Below are positions 1-5,496 of a DNA stretch of 7,486 bases, piece by piece. A program made the position numbers and the translations under genes. How positions within the stretch are numbered: the first letter of the stretch is position 1; each line of letters starts with the position of its first letter. Source of the stretch: Anaerolineales bacterium (lineage in GTDB: Bacteria; Chloroflexota; Anaerolineae; Anaerolineales; E44-bin32); assembly GCA_030668545.1 (NCBI GenBank), contig DAOUTT010000099.1, positions 1-7,486 of the forward strand, read 5' to 3'. Below the pieces are notes generated by a model. The model was not told the DNA's origin, made no database searches, and saw only the letters and a list, made by a program, of their open reading frames with translations.

Positions 1-131
1 TGGTTGATCCCACGCTGGCTGATAATTTGTTCCTTGAAGGAGGCGGGCCGACACACGGGTCGGCCCCTATGATCTACGATTAGGAGCCTGTCCTACAAGT
101 AGCTTTGGATAGTCCCTAAACAATCGATGGA
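1..131. other. Non-coding stretch downstream of yhhQ
   Basis: No convincing reading frame is seen here. Besides the strong palindrome at 45-66 there is a weaker 5-bp hairpin, TAGGA (81-85) and TCCTA (91-95) with a 5-nt loop. Either could mark the end of the minus-strand operon, but neither carries a U-tract. Confidence 0.5.
45..66. repeat. Perfect 8-bp inverted repeat, REP-like palindrome
   Basis: GGGCCGAC at 45-52 is the exact reverse complement of GTCGGCCC at 59-66, with a 6-nt loop between them. The stem is very GC-rich. It lies about 65 nt beyond the yhhQ stop codon, so it could fold in the 3' end of the operon transcript. No T-run follows on either strand, so it is not a classical intrinsic terminator. 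The shape (GC-rich palindrome followed by CCCTAT) resembles short dispersed intergenic palindromes found in many bacterial genomes, but that resemblance is from memory and cannot be tested with one copy. Confidence 0.6.
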
Positions 132-827
132 TCAGCCTACGTGAAGCGGGCTGAAGTCAGTGTTGGTGTCGAACGTGTCAATGCTCTCGGCGCGCTTCAG
201 ATTGTTCACAACCAGATATGTCAATGGGGTAGCGAGTACCTCGTAGGCGCTTTTAACGAGCCACTGAGCCAGAATGGCGGAGACAAGGATCGATGATGGA
301 AGAACACCGTAGAAAGCGATTGAGATGAAAAGCAGAGAATCTATGCCTTGCCCGATCAAAGTAGAACCGATCGTTCGAGTCCAGAGATATCGACCCTGTG
401 TGAGGATCTTCATCTTCGCCAGAATGAAGGCATTCACGAACTCACCGACCAGATAAGCGATGAAGGATGCTAACAGCAGCCGGGGGGTGAATCCGAGTAT
501 CGCCTGGAACGCTTGTGCCGCCTCTTCTGGTCCGTTGAGCGCTCCGACGGTCCAGCTCGATGCGGGTGGTAGGAGCCCAGCAATCCAGATCGCAGCGACA
601 GCTAAAAGGTTGCAGCCGAAGGCGATCCAGATCGCTTGGCGCGCTCGTCCATACCCATATACCTCGGTGAGCACATCACCAATAATATAGGCCACCGGAA
701 ACAAGATTACTGCGGCTGGAAGGATGAGTCCGAAGATCGTGACAATCTTCACGGCGATGATATTCGACACAATGAGCGTTGTGACAAAAATAGAAAGGAC
801 AATGTGGTACCAACGATAACCGATCAT
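132..827 (-). CDS. yhhQ: Queuosine precursor transporter, YhhQ/QPTR family (COG1738)
   Basis: This is a 231-residue integral membrane protein with about six hydrophobic segments (roughly residues 7-29, 32-52, 65-87, 113-137, 155-174 and 178-207). Family marks seen are FPVAYIIGDVLTEVYGYGRA at 43-62, GEFVNAFILAKMK at 128-140, the stretch ending GSTLIGQGIDSLLF at 154-167, and a soluble tail with the usual D-T-x-F-x-P pattern (DTNTDFSP). Family members import queuosine precursors such as preQ0 or preQ1 across the inner membrane. The gene directly upstream is queF, 4 nt away, which supports a role in queuosine supply. The ATG at 827 has only a weak purine stretch (AGAGAAGAA, inside the queF end) as a ribosome site, so translation is probably coupled to queF. 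It is the last gene of the operon. Whether the substrate is preQ0, preQ1 or queuine cannot be told from sequence. Confidence 0.9.
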   Translation of the reverse strand: MIGYRWYHIVLSIFVTTLIVSNIIAVKIVTIFGLILPAAVILFPVAYIIGDVLTEVYGYGRARQAIWIAFGCNLLAVAAIWIAGLLPPASSWTVGALNGPEEAAQAFQAILGFTPRLLLASFIAYLVGEFVNAFILAKMKILTQGRYLWTRTIGSTLIGQGIDSLLFISIAFYGVLPSSILVSAILAQWLVKSAYEVLATPLTYLVVNNLKRAESIDTFDTNTDFSPLHVG

Positions 828-831
828 CCAG

Positions 832-1236
832 TTATTCTTCTCTTTCGCCGTGTTCCGCTTCGACCGTAATCACGATACCTCCGCGGACGTTGAACCTGCC
901 TGAAACCCGGCACCAGCGTGGAGCGAGCGCTTTCACCAGGTCATCTAGGATCAGGTTCGAAACATGCTCGTGGAATACACCTTCATTCCGGAAGGACCAC
1001 AAATAAAGCTTGAACGATTTTGACTCGAGAATCTTCTCCGCGGGGATATATTCAACGGTTATATGGGCAAAGTCAGGCTGCCATGTGGCTGGACAGATGC
1101 ATGTGAATTCATCCGTCTCAAAACGTACCACATATGGACGATCAGGATGATGATTGGGGAAAGTCTCGAGTTTCCGGTCAGGTTCTACTTTTCCTCCGAG
1201 AATAGTGAGGCCATCCAAATCTGAAGCTTCTGTCAT
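832..1236 (-). CDS. queF: NADPH-dependent 7-cyano-7-deazaguanine (preQ0) reductase QueF
   Basis: This is a 134-residue, single-domain (unimodular) QueF of the T-fold superfamily, close in length to the short Bacillus type. It reduces the nitrile of preQ0 to the aminomethyl group of preQ1 using NADPH in the cytoplasm, feeding queuosine synthesis for tRNA position 34. The nucleophilic cysteine is C48 and the general acid is D55, seven residues on, in CICPATWQPDFA. The QueF signature ESKSFKLY is at 71-78, and FHE at 88-90 matches the substrate-binding glutamate region. RGGI is at 118-121. An oddity is W52 where the usual motif has glycine (TGQPDFA). The ATG at 1236 overlaps the ttuA stop as ATGA, and AAGGGA lies 7 nt upstream, so both coupling and its own ribosome site are plausible. 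Confidence 0.95.
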   Translation of the reverse strand: MTEASDLDGLTILGGKVEPDRKLETFPNHHPDRPYVVRFETDEFTCICPATWQPDFAHITVEYIPAEKILESKSFKLYLWSFRNEGVFHEHVSNLILDDLVKALAPRWCRVSGRFNVRGGIVITVEAEHGEREE

Positions 1237-2195
1237 GATTCTATCCCTTGTTCTAGCATCATTTCCCTCCTGTCACGGACTTCTTTCCATGTTCGGCAGT
1301 ACGTGCAGAGATCGGGAGTCGATGTCGGTTGTCCGCATGATGTACATGGGTGAAGCATCCGCTCCACATCATCACCCCCCAAATTAAAATTCATCGTTTC
1401 CTTCGCTCGCAAAAAGGATAAGTAAAAAGATAGCTTTGCTCCTCGTCGGTCTGCCTCAAGCTGGTTCAGCAGCACTTTGTAGTAGATGCTTTTTGCGCCG
1501 ACAGCATGGGGACACTCATCATACATGTATTCGATTCCCCGTAATAGGGCATAAGCTGCGGTTTCGCGCTCATAGAAACGGAAGAATGGTTTTGCTTTTT
1601 TGACTAGACCCGAGCGATTCGGAAGAACTGGTCCCTGGCGTTGTAGGTATGCCGTTAGCCAGTTTAATGTGTTTCCGAAGAGGACAGCGGCTTCATCATC
1701 CAAATTATGTCCGGTCACCAGAACGTCATAGTCATTTTCGATGGCGACGCGGTTCATAATATGCCGTTTAGAGAGCCCACAAATTGAGCATGGCCTTTCC
1801 CTGCCACGGCGCGTCATGGACGCAGCTGTTGGGATATCCAACCCTTCATGCTCTTCGATATCATAGGTGATCAGATTCAGCTTGTGCTCGGCGGCGAAAA
1901 TCTCGGTGAACCGTCTGGATTCGGCCGAGTAGCCGTTGCCGCCGTCGATCCCTAGGCCAATGTAGAGTCCGTCAACTTGATAGCCCAACCGGGATAGCAC
2001 GTCCCAGAGAACCAGTGAGTCTTTCCCGCCGGAGACTGCTACGAGGATTCGATCCTCAGGGTTAAACATCTTATTGTCATGGATAAATCGCTGGGTTTGT
2101 TTGGGAATCCAATCGAGGTAGTGATTCTTGCAAAGGGCCAGCTTGTGCTGACGCATATGGATCACGGCTTTCTCACCGCATTTCCGGCATTTCAT
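1233..2195 (-). CDS. ttuA: tRNA 2-thiolation enzyme, TtuA-like PP-loop Fe-S sulfurtransferase
   Basis: This is a 320-residue member of the TtcA/TtuA/NcsA (Ctu1) family. It activates a tRNA uridine by adenylation and replaces its 2-oxygen with sulfur. In Thermus thermophilus TtuA acts on T54, giving 5-methyl-2-thiouridine. Domains in order are an N-terminal zinc finger (C3, C6, C22, H25), the ATP PP-loop SGGKDS at 55-60, a [4Fe-4S] site built by C136 and C139 (PCSICGLSKR) and C228 (DECPH), the GHNLDDEAAVLFGN block at 162-175, and a C-terminal zinc finger (C284, C287, C297, C300). All ligands are intact and the length matches Thermus TtuA. The upstream ubiquitin-like gene is its sulfur donor. 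The ATG at 2195 is supported by the start MKCRKCG, although no good Shine-Dalgarno is visible. The target nucleoside is inferred from resemblance; a position-34 role (NcsA-like) is the alternative. Confidence 0.93.
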   Translation of the reverse strand: MKCRKCGEKAVIHMRQHKLALCKNHYLDWIPKQTQRFIHDNKMFNPEDRILVAVSGGKDSLVLWDVLSRLGYQVDGLYIGLGIDGGNGYSAESRRFTEIFAAEHKLNLITYDIEEHEGLDIPTAASMTRRGRERPCSICGLSKRHIMNRVAIENDYDVLVTGHNLDDEAAVLFGNTLNWLTAYLQRQGPVLPNRSGLVKKAKPFFRFYERETAAYALLRGIEYMYDECPHAVGAKSIYYKVLLNQLEADRRGAKLSFYLSFLRAKETMNFNLGGDDVERMLHPCTSCGQPTSTPDLCTYCRTWKEVRDRREMMLEQGIES

Positions 2196-2222
2196 CGCTT
2201 GCTGCTGAGTGTCGGTGAGAGA

Positions 2223-2423
2223 TTAATGCGCGCCTCCTGAAATGACAGCGATAAGGCGAATTTCGTCACGTTCCTGAAGAATCTCATCATCGGTTAGGAG
2301 CTCGCCATCACGTGTCGGAAGTACGGCTTCTGGCTGGATATTCAGTCGCAGGAGAGCGGAGCGAATCGTCATCCCCGACCGCACCTTGAACTCTTTATCT
2401 CGCAAATGAATGCGTGCTGTCAC
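2223..2423 (-). CDS. ttuB: Ubiquitin-like sulfur carrier, TtuB/ThiS/MoaD type, with Ala-His tail
   Basis: This is a 66-residue beta-grasp protein. It has the family's pattern of a short N-terminal hairpin, a helix around 17-27 (MTIRSALLRLN), a conserved PEAVLPTRDGELLTDDE region at 31-47 and a final strand IRLIAVISGG. In Thermus, TtuB is thiocarboxylated at its C-terminal Gly-Gly by an E1-like enzyme (TtuC) and hands sulfur to TtuA; it can also be conjugated to proteins. Adjacency to ttuA, 27 nt downstream, makes the pairing convincing. The start is GTG at 2423, with GAAAGGA at 2430-2436 spaced 6 nt away. The oddity is that Gly63-Gly64 is followed by Ala65-His66 before the stop, so the diglycine is not exposed without trimming. 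No E1 or protease gene lies in the window. Confidence 0.88.
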   Translation of the reverse strand: MTARIHLRDKEFKVRSGMTIRSALLRLNIQPEAVLPTRDGELLTDDEILQERDEIRLIAVISGGAH

Positions 2424-2429
2424 CGGCTG

Positions 2430-2436
2430 TCCTTTC
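2430..2436 (-). promoter_or_regulatory. Ribosome binding site deciding the GTG start of ttuB
   Basis: GAAAGGA on the minus strand lies 6 nt before the GTG at 2423-2421. This supports GTG as the start and gives the protein a normal family N-terminus. Confidence 0.7.
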
Positions 2437-2445
2437 TATCAATGG

Positions 2446-2474
2446 ATTGTACCCAGCGCGCAGTAGGGCGTCAA
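2446..2474 (-). promoter_or_regulatory. Sigma70-type promoter of the ttuB-ttuA-queF-yhhQ operon
   Basis: Read on the minus strand, TTGACG (2469-2474) is separated by exactly 17 nt from TACAAT (2446-2451). Each hexamer matches five of six consensus positions. The predicted start of transcription is near 2439, leaving a leader of about 15 nt that contains just the GAAAGGA ribosome site of ttuB. An A8 tract (the T-run at 2494-2501 on the plus strand) lies about 20 nt upstream of the -35 box and could act as an UP-element-like sequence. The short leader leaves no room for a riboswitch, so preQ1-riboswitch control from this promoter is unlikely. Confidence 0.8.
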
Positions 2475-2731
2475 TAAAACACGCATCGGGAGGTTTTTTT
2501 TGCTGTCGCCGCGGTACGAACAGAACCTTCACCCGCTGAAGAAATCCGTTGGACCTCGTGACCATACTTGTTTGCTGGCAAATGGGTCACTTGTGATGTG
2601 AAGGGAACATGAAAAGGGCGAAATTGATTATTCCGGATAGGGGAGCGCAGTGCTGCTACTTCATGGTACAGGCATCAAACGCGCATTCAGGAAGAGAGCG
2701 ATTGTGGGAATGGAAGGACTTTTCTGGAGAT

Positions 2732-2754
2732 GCTGGCGATTAAGAATCGGCAGC
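2732..2754 (-). terminator. Imperfect hairpin just after the DUF1385 stop codon
   Basis: GCTGGCGATT (2732-2741) pairs with AATCGGCAGC (2745-2754) in nine of ten positions around a 3-nt loop. On the minus strand the hairpin begins 5 nt after the TAA of the DUF1385 gene, which is where a transcript end would be expected. No U-tract follows, so it may be a 3'-end stabiliser or a non-classical terminator. It could also be chance. Confidence 0.35.
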
Positions 2755-2759
2755 GATTG

Positions 2760-3650
2760 TTAGATAACCGCTTCTTCCAATGTTCGTTCTTCCGCTCTCA
2801 TCGCCTCGAAAGCCGCAACGGCGACCTCAATCATATCCGCGTCAGGCTCACGAGTGGTCAAGCGCTGGAGCCAAAGATTTGGGGCGACCAGAGGTTTCGC
2901 CCAGGAGTAGCGCAATAAGCTAGACGAGAATCGTATGTATTCGTACGCCAGCGAAGCGAGAAGCGGAAGGAGCAGAATCCGGCTTAACAACCGTGGGATT
3001 AGCGGAAGAGGTCCGATTGCACTGAAGAGCAAGATGGAGAAAACTACGACTGTCAGCAGGAAAGCCGTACCACAGCGCGTGTGCTCCCTGGGGAAGCCTT
3101 GTATCCTATCCACCTCGAGAGGGACGCCAGCTTCAAACGTGTTGATGGTCTTGTGCTCTGCTCCGTGATAGCCGTAAACCCTGCGGATTTCAGGGATGAA
3201 TCCGATTGCCCAGATATAACCTATGAGCAGGAGGAGACGAAACAACCCTTCTACGGCATTTGACCAGAATGGCGCCCAATTCAACCATCGCTCGAGCAAG
3301 TAGGCTGCCCCCGTTGGCAGAAGGAAGAATAAACCTACACCAATAACCAGCGAAAATATCAGACTCAAGGTGATCGCAAAGCCATCGAGCTGTTCATCCT
3401 CTTCCGATTGCATGTTGGCAGAGTAAGTCAACGCCCGCATGCCTAAAACCAACGCATCCCACAGAATGAAAAGCCCGCGGATGAAGGGAGTCTGGATAAG
3501 GCGGCTCTGGTAAAGAGAGCCAAGCGGTTGCATCTCAACCTGAATGGATTGGTCAGGAGCGCGAACAGCGACGGCACAGGTTTTTCGGCCGCGCATCATC
3601 ACACCTTCGATTACTGCTTGGCCGCCATAGTTGGGGAGACGCTCTTCCAT
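2760..3650 (-). CDS. DUF1385 family multi-pass membrane protein (YqhQ-like)
   Basis: This is a 296-residue protein whose biochemical role is unknown. Three family marks are seen: GGQAVIEGVMMRG at 9-21, YHGAEHKTIN at 161-170, and HTRCGTAF at 190-197. Hydrophobic segments lie at about 89-113, 134-152, 196-214 and 216-237, so the conserved His/Glu/Cys motifs sit between or beside membrane spans. The clustered histidines, glutamate and cysteine suggest a metal or catalytic site, which is inference. The frame stays open 46 codons further upstream into the peptidase gene, but the ATG at 3650 is chosen because it places the family's N-terminal motif at residue 9 and has AAGGA (3658-3662) spaced 7 nt before it. 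The gene follows the peptidase by 25 nt and is surely co-transcribed with it. Bacillus subtilis yqhQ belongs to the same family. Confidence 0.9.
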   Translation of the reverse strand: MEERLPNYGGQAVIEGVMMRGRKTCAVAVRAPDQSIQVEMQPLGSLYQSRLIQTPFIRGLFILWDALVLGMRALTYSANMQSEEDEQLDGFAITLSLIFSLVIGVGLFFLLPTGAAYLLERWLNWAPFWSNAVEGLFRLLLLIGYIWAIGFIPEIRRVYGYHGAEHKTINTFEAGVPLEVDRIQGFPREHTRCGTAFLLTVVVFSILLFSAIGPLPLIPRLLSRILLLPLLASLAYEYIRFSSSLLRYSWAKPLVAPNLWLQRLTTREPDADMIEVAVAAFEAMRAEERTLEEAVI

Positions 3651-3675
3651 AAAGAATTCCTTATCCCTTTGAGTA

Positions 3676-5046
3676 TTAAATTCCCGAGAATGTTTCGATG
3701 AAGTGAATGAAGGTCTCGATGCCGCGATAGAAGCTGGGCAGATGTTGTTTCTCGTTAGGTCCGTGGATGTTGTCGTTGGGGAGGCCAAACCCCAGCATGA
3801 GGCTGTCGGTGCCTAGAATCTCTTTGATCAGCGAGACGACAGGGACTGTTCCTCCGGCACGAGTGTAGACGGGTGCGATACCCCAGACAGTTTCCAGCGC
3901 TTGGGAGGCAGCTCTAACAGCTTCGGAATCGCGTTCGATGATCGCCGGTGTTGCGCTGGATAAATCCTCGATCTCCCAGGTCATTGTGGGTGGGGCGTTC
4001 TCCTCCATATACTTGATCAGGCTCTCGTGAATTCGTGCGGGGATCTGATCTGGCACGAGGCGCATCGAGACTTTCGCCATTGCTTTCGCTGGCAATACCG
4101 TCTTTGAGCCCTCGCCTGTAAAACCGCTGAGCAAGCCATTGATGTCGAGGGTGGGGCGGGTTGTCGCACGCTCCGTCGCAGGGTATCCATCTTCGCCAAA
4201 AAGGGTTTGCGTTCCAGCGCTTTCCAACCACCACTCATCTGAAAGGGAAGGGAGAATATCTCGTTCCTCCTGTGTCAGGTCACGCACATCATCGTAAAAG
4301 CCTGGCAACAGGATTTTGCCATGTCGATCGCGCATGCCTGCCACAAGCTGGCAGAGCACAATCGCCGGGTTGTCGATCACGCCGCCAAATGTTCCGCTGT
4401 GGAGGTCTGAATTCTGCCCTTGAAGCCGGATCTCGAAGTATGTCAAGCCACGCAAGGCGATGGTGAGCGCGGGTTGATCTGGAGTGAGGATCCCCGCATC
4501 GGTATTCAAACATACATCGGCTGCCAGCAGGTCTTTATGCTCTTCGATGAAGGCTGGCAGGCTCGGCGAGCCGATCTCTTCTTCGCCCTCAAACATGAAT
4601 TTCAAATTCAGCGGCAAGTGCGAGGCATGAACCATGGCTTCCAGCGCTTTTAGGATGGCCACGAGCTGACCTTTCATATCTGAAGCGCCGCGGGCATAGA
4701 GGTTGTCTCCCCGGATTTCAGGCTCGAAAGGTTGGCTCTCCCATTCATCGAGCGGATCCACGGGCTGGACGTCGTAATGACCATATACGAGAACGGTGGG
4801 GGAGTCGGGACCGGCTTTCAACCACTCGCCGTACACGATTGGGTGTTTCGCGGTGGGCATAATTTCGATAGCATCAAAACCTAAATCCTGCAATTTACCC
4901 GACAGCCATTCCGCCGCATGTTTAATGTCTCCTTCATGCTCTGGAAGGGTAGAGATGGACGCTATTCGCAGGATCGCTTTTAGATCCTCTAGAGCGGCGT
5001 CCTTGTTATTTTGGGCATAATCGAGTGCGGGTTGAATTTCGAACAT
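3676..5046 (-). CDS. M20 family metallopeptidase, dipeptidase type (COG0624)
   Basis: This is a 456-residue cytosolic zinc peptidase, full length for the M20A/CNDP-like dipeptidases, with no signal peptide. Metal ligands and catalytic residues are all visible: H90 and D92 in GHYDVQ, bridging D123 in ASDMKG, catalytic E156 and ligand E157 in EGEEEIGS, D183 in NTDAG, and H428 in NIHGPNE. The lid (dimerisation) domain spans roughly 195-335 and carries the conserved His of SDLHSG (H216), used in this family to complete the partner's active site. ARAGGTVP at 396-402 is part of the substrate-carboxylate pocket region. It probably hydrolyses dipeptides or small acylated amino acids; exact specificity cannot be read. 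The ATG at 5046 has AAAGGGAG (5053-5060) 6 nt upstream. It is the first gene of a two-gene operon with the DUF1385 membrane protein. Confidence 0.92.
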   Translation of the reverse strand: MFEIQPALDYAQNNKDAALEDLKAILRIASISTLPEHEGDIKHAAEWLSGKLQDLGFDAIEIMPTAKHPIVYGEWLKAGPDSPTVLVYGHYDVQPVDPLDEWESQPFEPEIRGDNLYARGASDMKGQLVAILKALEAMVHASHLPLNLKFMFEGEEEIGSPSLPAFIEEHKDLLAADVCLNTDAGILTPDQPALTIALRGLTYFEIRLQGQNSDLHSGTFGGVIDNPAIVLCQLVAGMRDRHGKILLPGFYDDVRDLTQEERDILPSLSDEWWLESAGTQTLFGEDGYPATERATTRPTLDINGLLSGFTGEGSKTVLPAKAMAKVSMRLVPDQIPARIHESLIKYMEENAPPTMTWEIEDLSSATPAIIERDSEAVRAASQALETVWGIAPVYTRAGGTVPVVSLIKEILGTDSLMLGFGLPNDNIHGPNEKQHLPSFYRGIETFIHFIETFSGI

Positions 5047-5052
5047 GGAAGA

Positions 5053-5060
5053 CTCCCTTT
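5053..5060 (-). promoter_or_regulatory. Strong ribosome binding site of the M20 peptidase gene
   Basis: AAAGGGAG on the minus strand is 6 nt before the ATG at 5046. It fixes the start. A possible but weak promoter further upstream is TTGTCC (5105-5110) and TATTTC (5082-5087) with 17-nt spacing. Confidence 0.65.
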
Positions 5061-5145
5061 TACTTAATGATGCTTTGGTAAGAAATATGGCGAATGGTCT
5101 TCTTGGACAATAATTAGCAATCTTTTCTCAATGATAATCCAAAAG

Positions 5146-5186
5146 TGCCCTCACAAGGGCATATTCTACCACTGCACTACCATGCC
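5146..5186 (-). pseudogene. tRNA-like remnant: D-arm and anticodon-arm resemblance only
   Basis: On the minus strand a 7-nt acceptor-like segment (5180-5186) is followed by TA and a D-arm-like stretch containing CAGTGGTAGAAT. After it comes a hairpin TGCCC/GGGCA (5146-5161) whose loop contains TTGTGA, as around a His GTG anticodon. The loop is one base short, the D-stem has a mismatch, and no T-arm (GTTCGAAT type) or matching 3' acceptor strand follows. It is therefore not a working tRNA. It could be a decayed tRNA fragment or coincidence. Confidence 0.22.
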
Positions 5187-5454
5187 TGAGGAGTTACAGA
5201 TGAATGCCGGAGGCCTTGATTTTGCTCTGTAGGAGATGCAGGATTGTTTAGGATGATACAACGCAGCGTGAATTGATGCTATAAAGGGGGTTATGGTTGT
5301 TTTTATTGGGTATCTTTGGTGAATTGAACTTGTCGCCGTATCGGTTTCACCGTCTGGGGGTTGTCCAGCTTGGAAGGTGCCGGTTTCATACGGAAAGGTA
5401 CGGAACATGCTACTGGTTAGATAAGGTAGGGAGTAGATTGTCCAAAATTGCCGT

Positions 5455-5482
5455 TTGTTATCCGTAAATAATACTTTATACT
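5455..5482 (+). promoter_or_regulatory. Sigma70-type promoter for the 117-residue protein and regulator
   Basis: TTGTTA (5455-5460) is 16 nt from TATACT (5477-5482), the latter matching five of six -10 positions. Transcription should start near 5489-5490, leaving only about 7-8 nt before the ATG at 5497. This fits the lack of a Shine-Dalgarno there and suggests a nearly leaderless message. Confidence 0.65.
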
Positions 5483-5496
5483 GGGACTGTTGTTCG

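Larger units (their letters stand above)
2424..2759. other. Intergenic region between the two minus-strand operons
   Basis: These 336 bases hold the ttuB promoter and ribosome site at their left end and a hairpin directly behind the DUF1385 gene at their right end. The middle (about 2505-2730) contains only short open frames: 44 codons on plus at 2609-2743, and 56 codons on minus at 2395-2565 that overlaps the promoter. Neither resembles a known protein. No RNA gene is recognisable. Confidence 0.6.
5047..5496. other. 450-bp divergent intergenic region
   Basis: This region separates the minus-strand peptidase operon from the plus-strand unknown-protein/regulator pair. It holds the peptidase ribosome site, a hairpin within a tRNA-like stretch (5146-5186), and a good plus-strand promoter at 5455-5482. 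The stretch 5190-5450 shows no gene-like frame; an open minus-strand frame (5166-5504) crosses the promoter and has no family features. The octamer CGGTTTCA occurs twice, at 5342-5349 and 5381-5388, 39 nt apart, and could be part of a regulator site, but two copies are weak evidence. Confidence 0.55.

Noticed and set aside
2494..2501. T8 run read as an intrinsic terminator on the plus strand
   Set aside because: No stable hairpin precedes it and no plus-strand gene lies upstream.
2395..2565. Minus-strand open frame of 56 codons (start ATG at 2565) overlapping the ttuB promoter and start
   Set aside because: It has no ribosome site, overlaps ttuB in another frame, and its codons coincide with the strong -35/-10 boxes. 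Parts of the peptide look protein-like, but this is not enough.
2609..2743. Plus-strand open frame of 44 codons with AAGGGA just before its ATG
   Set aside because: The Shine-Dalgarno-like sequence is only 2 nt from the ATG, the product has no recognisable features, and it ends inside the hairpin behind the DUF1385 gene.
3651..3788. Longer start for the DUF1385 protein (46 extra codons)
   Set aside because: The extension overlaps the peptidase gene and has a low-complexity, non-conserved look. The ATG at 3650 has a good ribosome site and the family motif at residue 9.
4017..4513. Several long open frames overlapping the M20 peptidase on both strands
   Set aside because: They are out-of-frame shadows of a gene whose catalytic motifs are all intact.
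5455..5496. TTG at 5455 as the start of the 117-residue protein
   Set aside because: It is part of the predicted -35 box, so it would not be transcribed from that promoter, and the extra residues look like translated promoter DNA.
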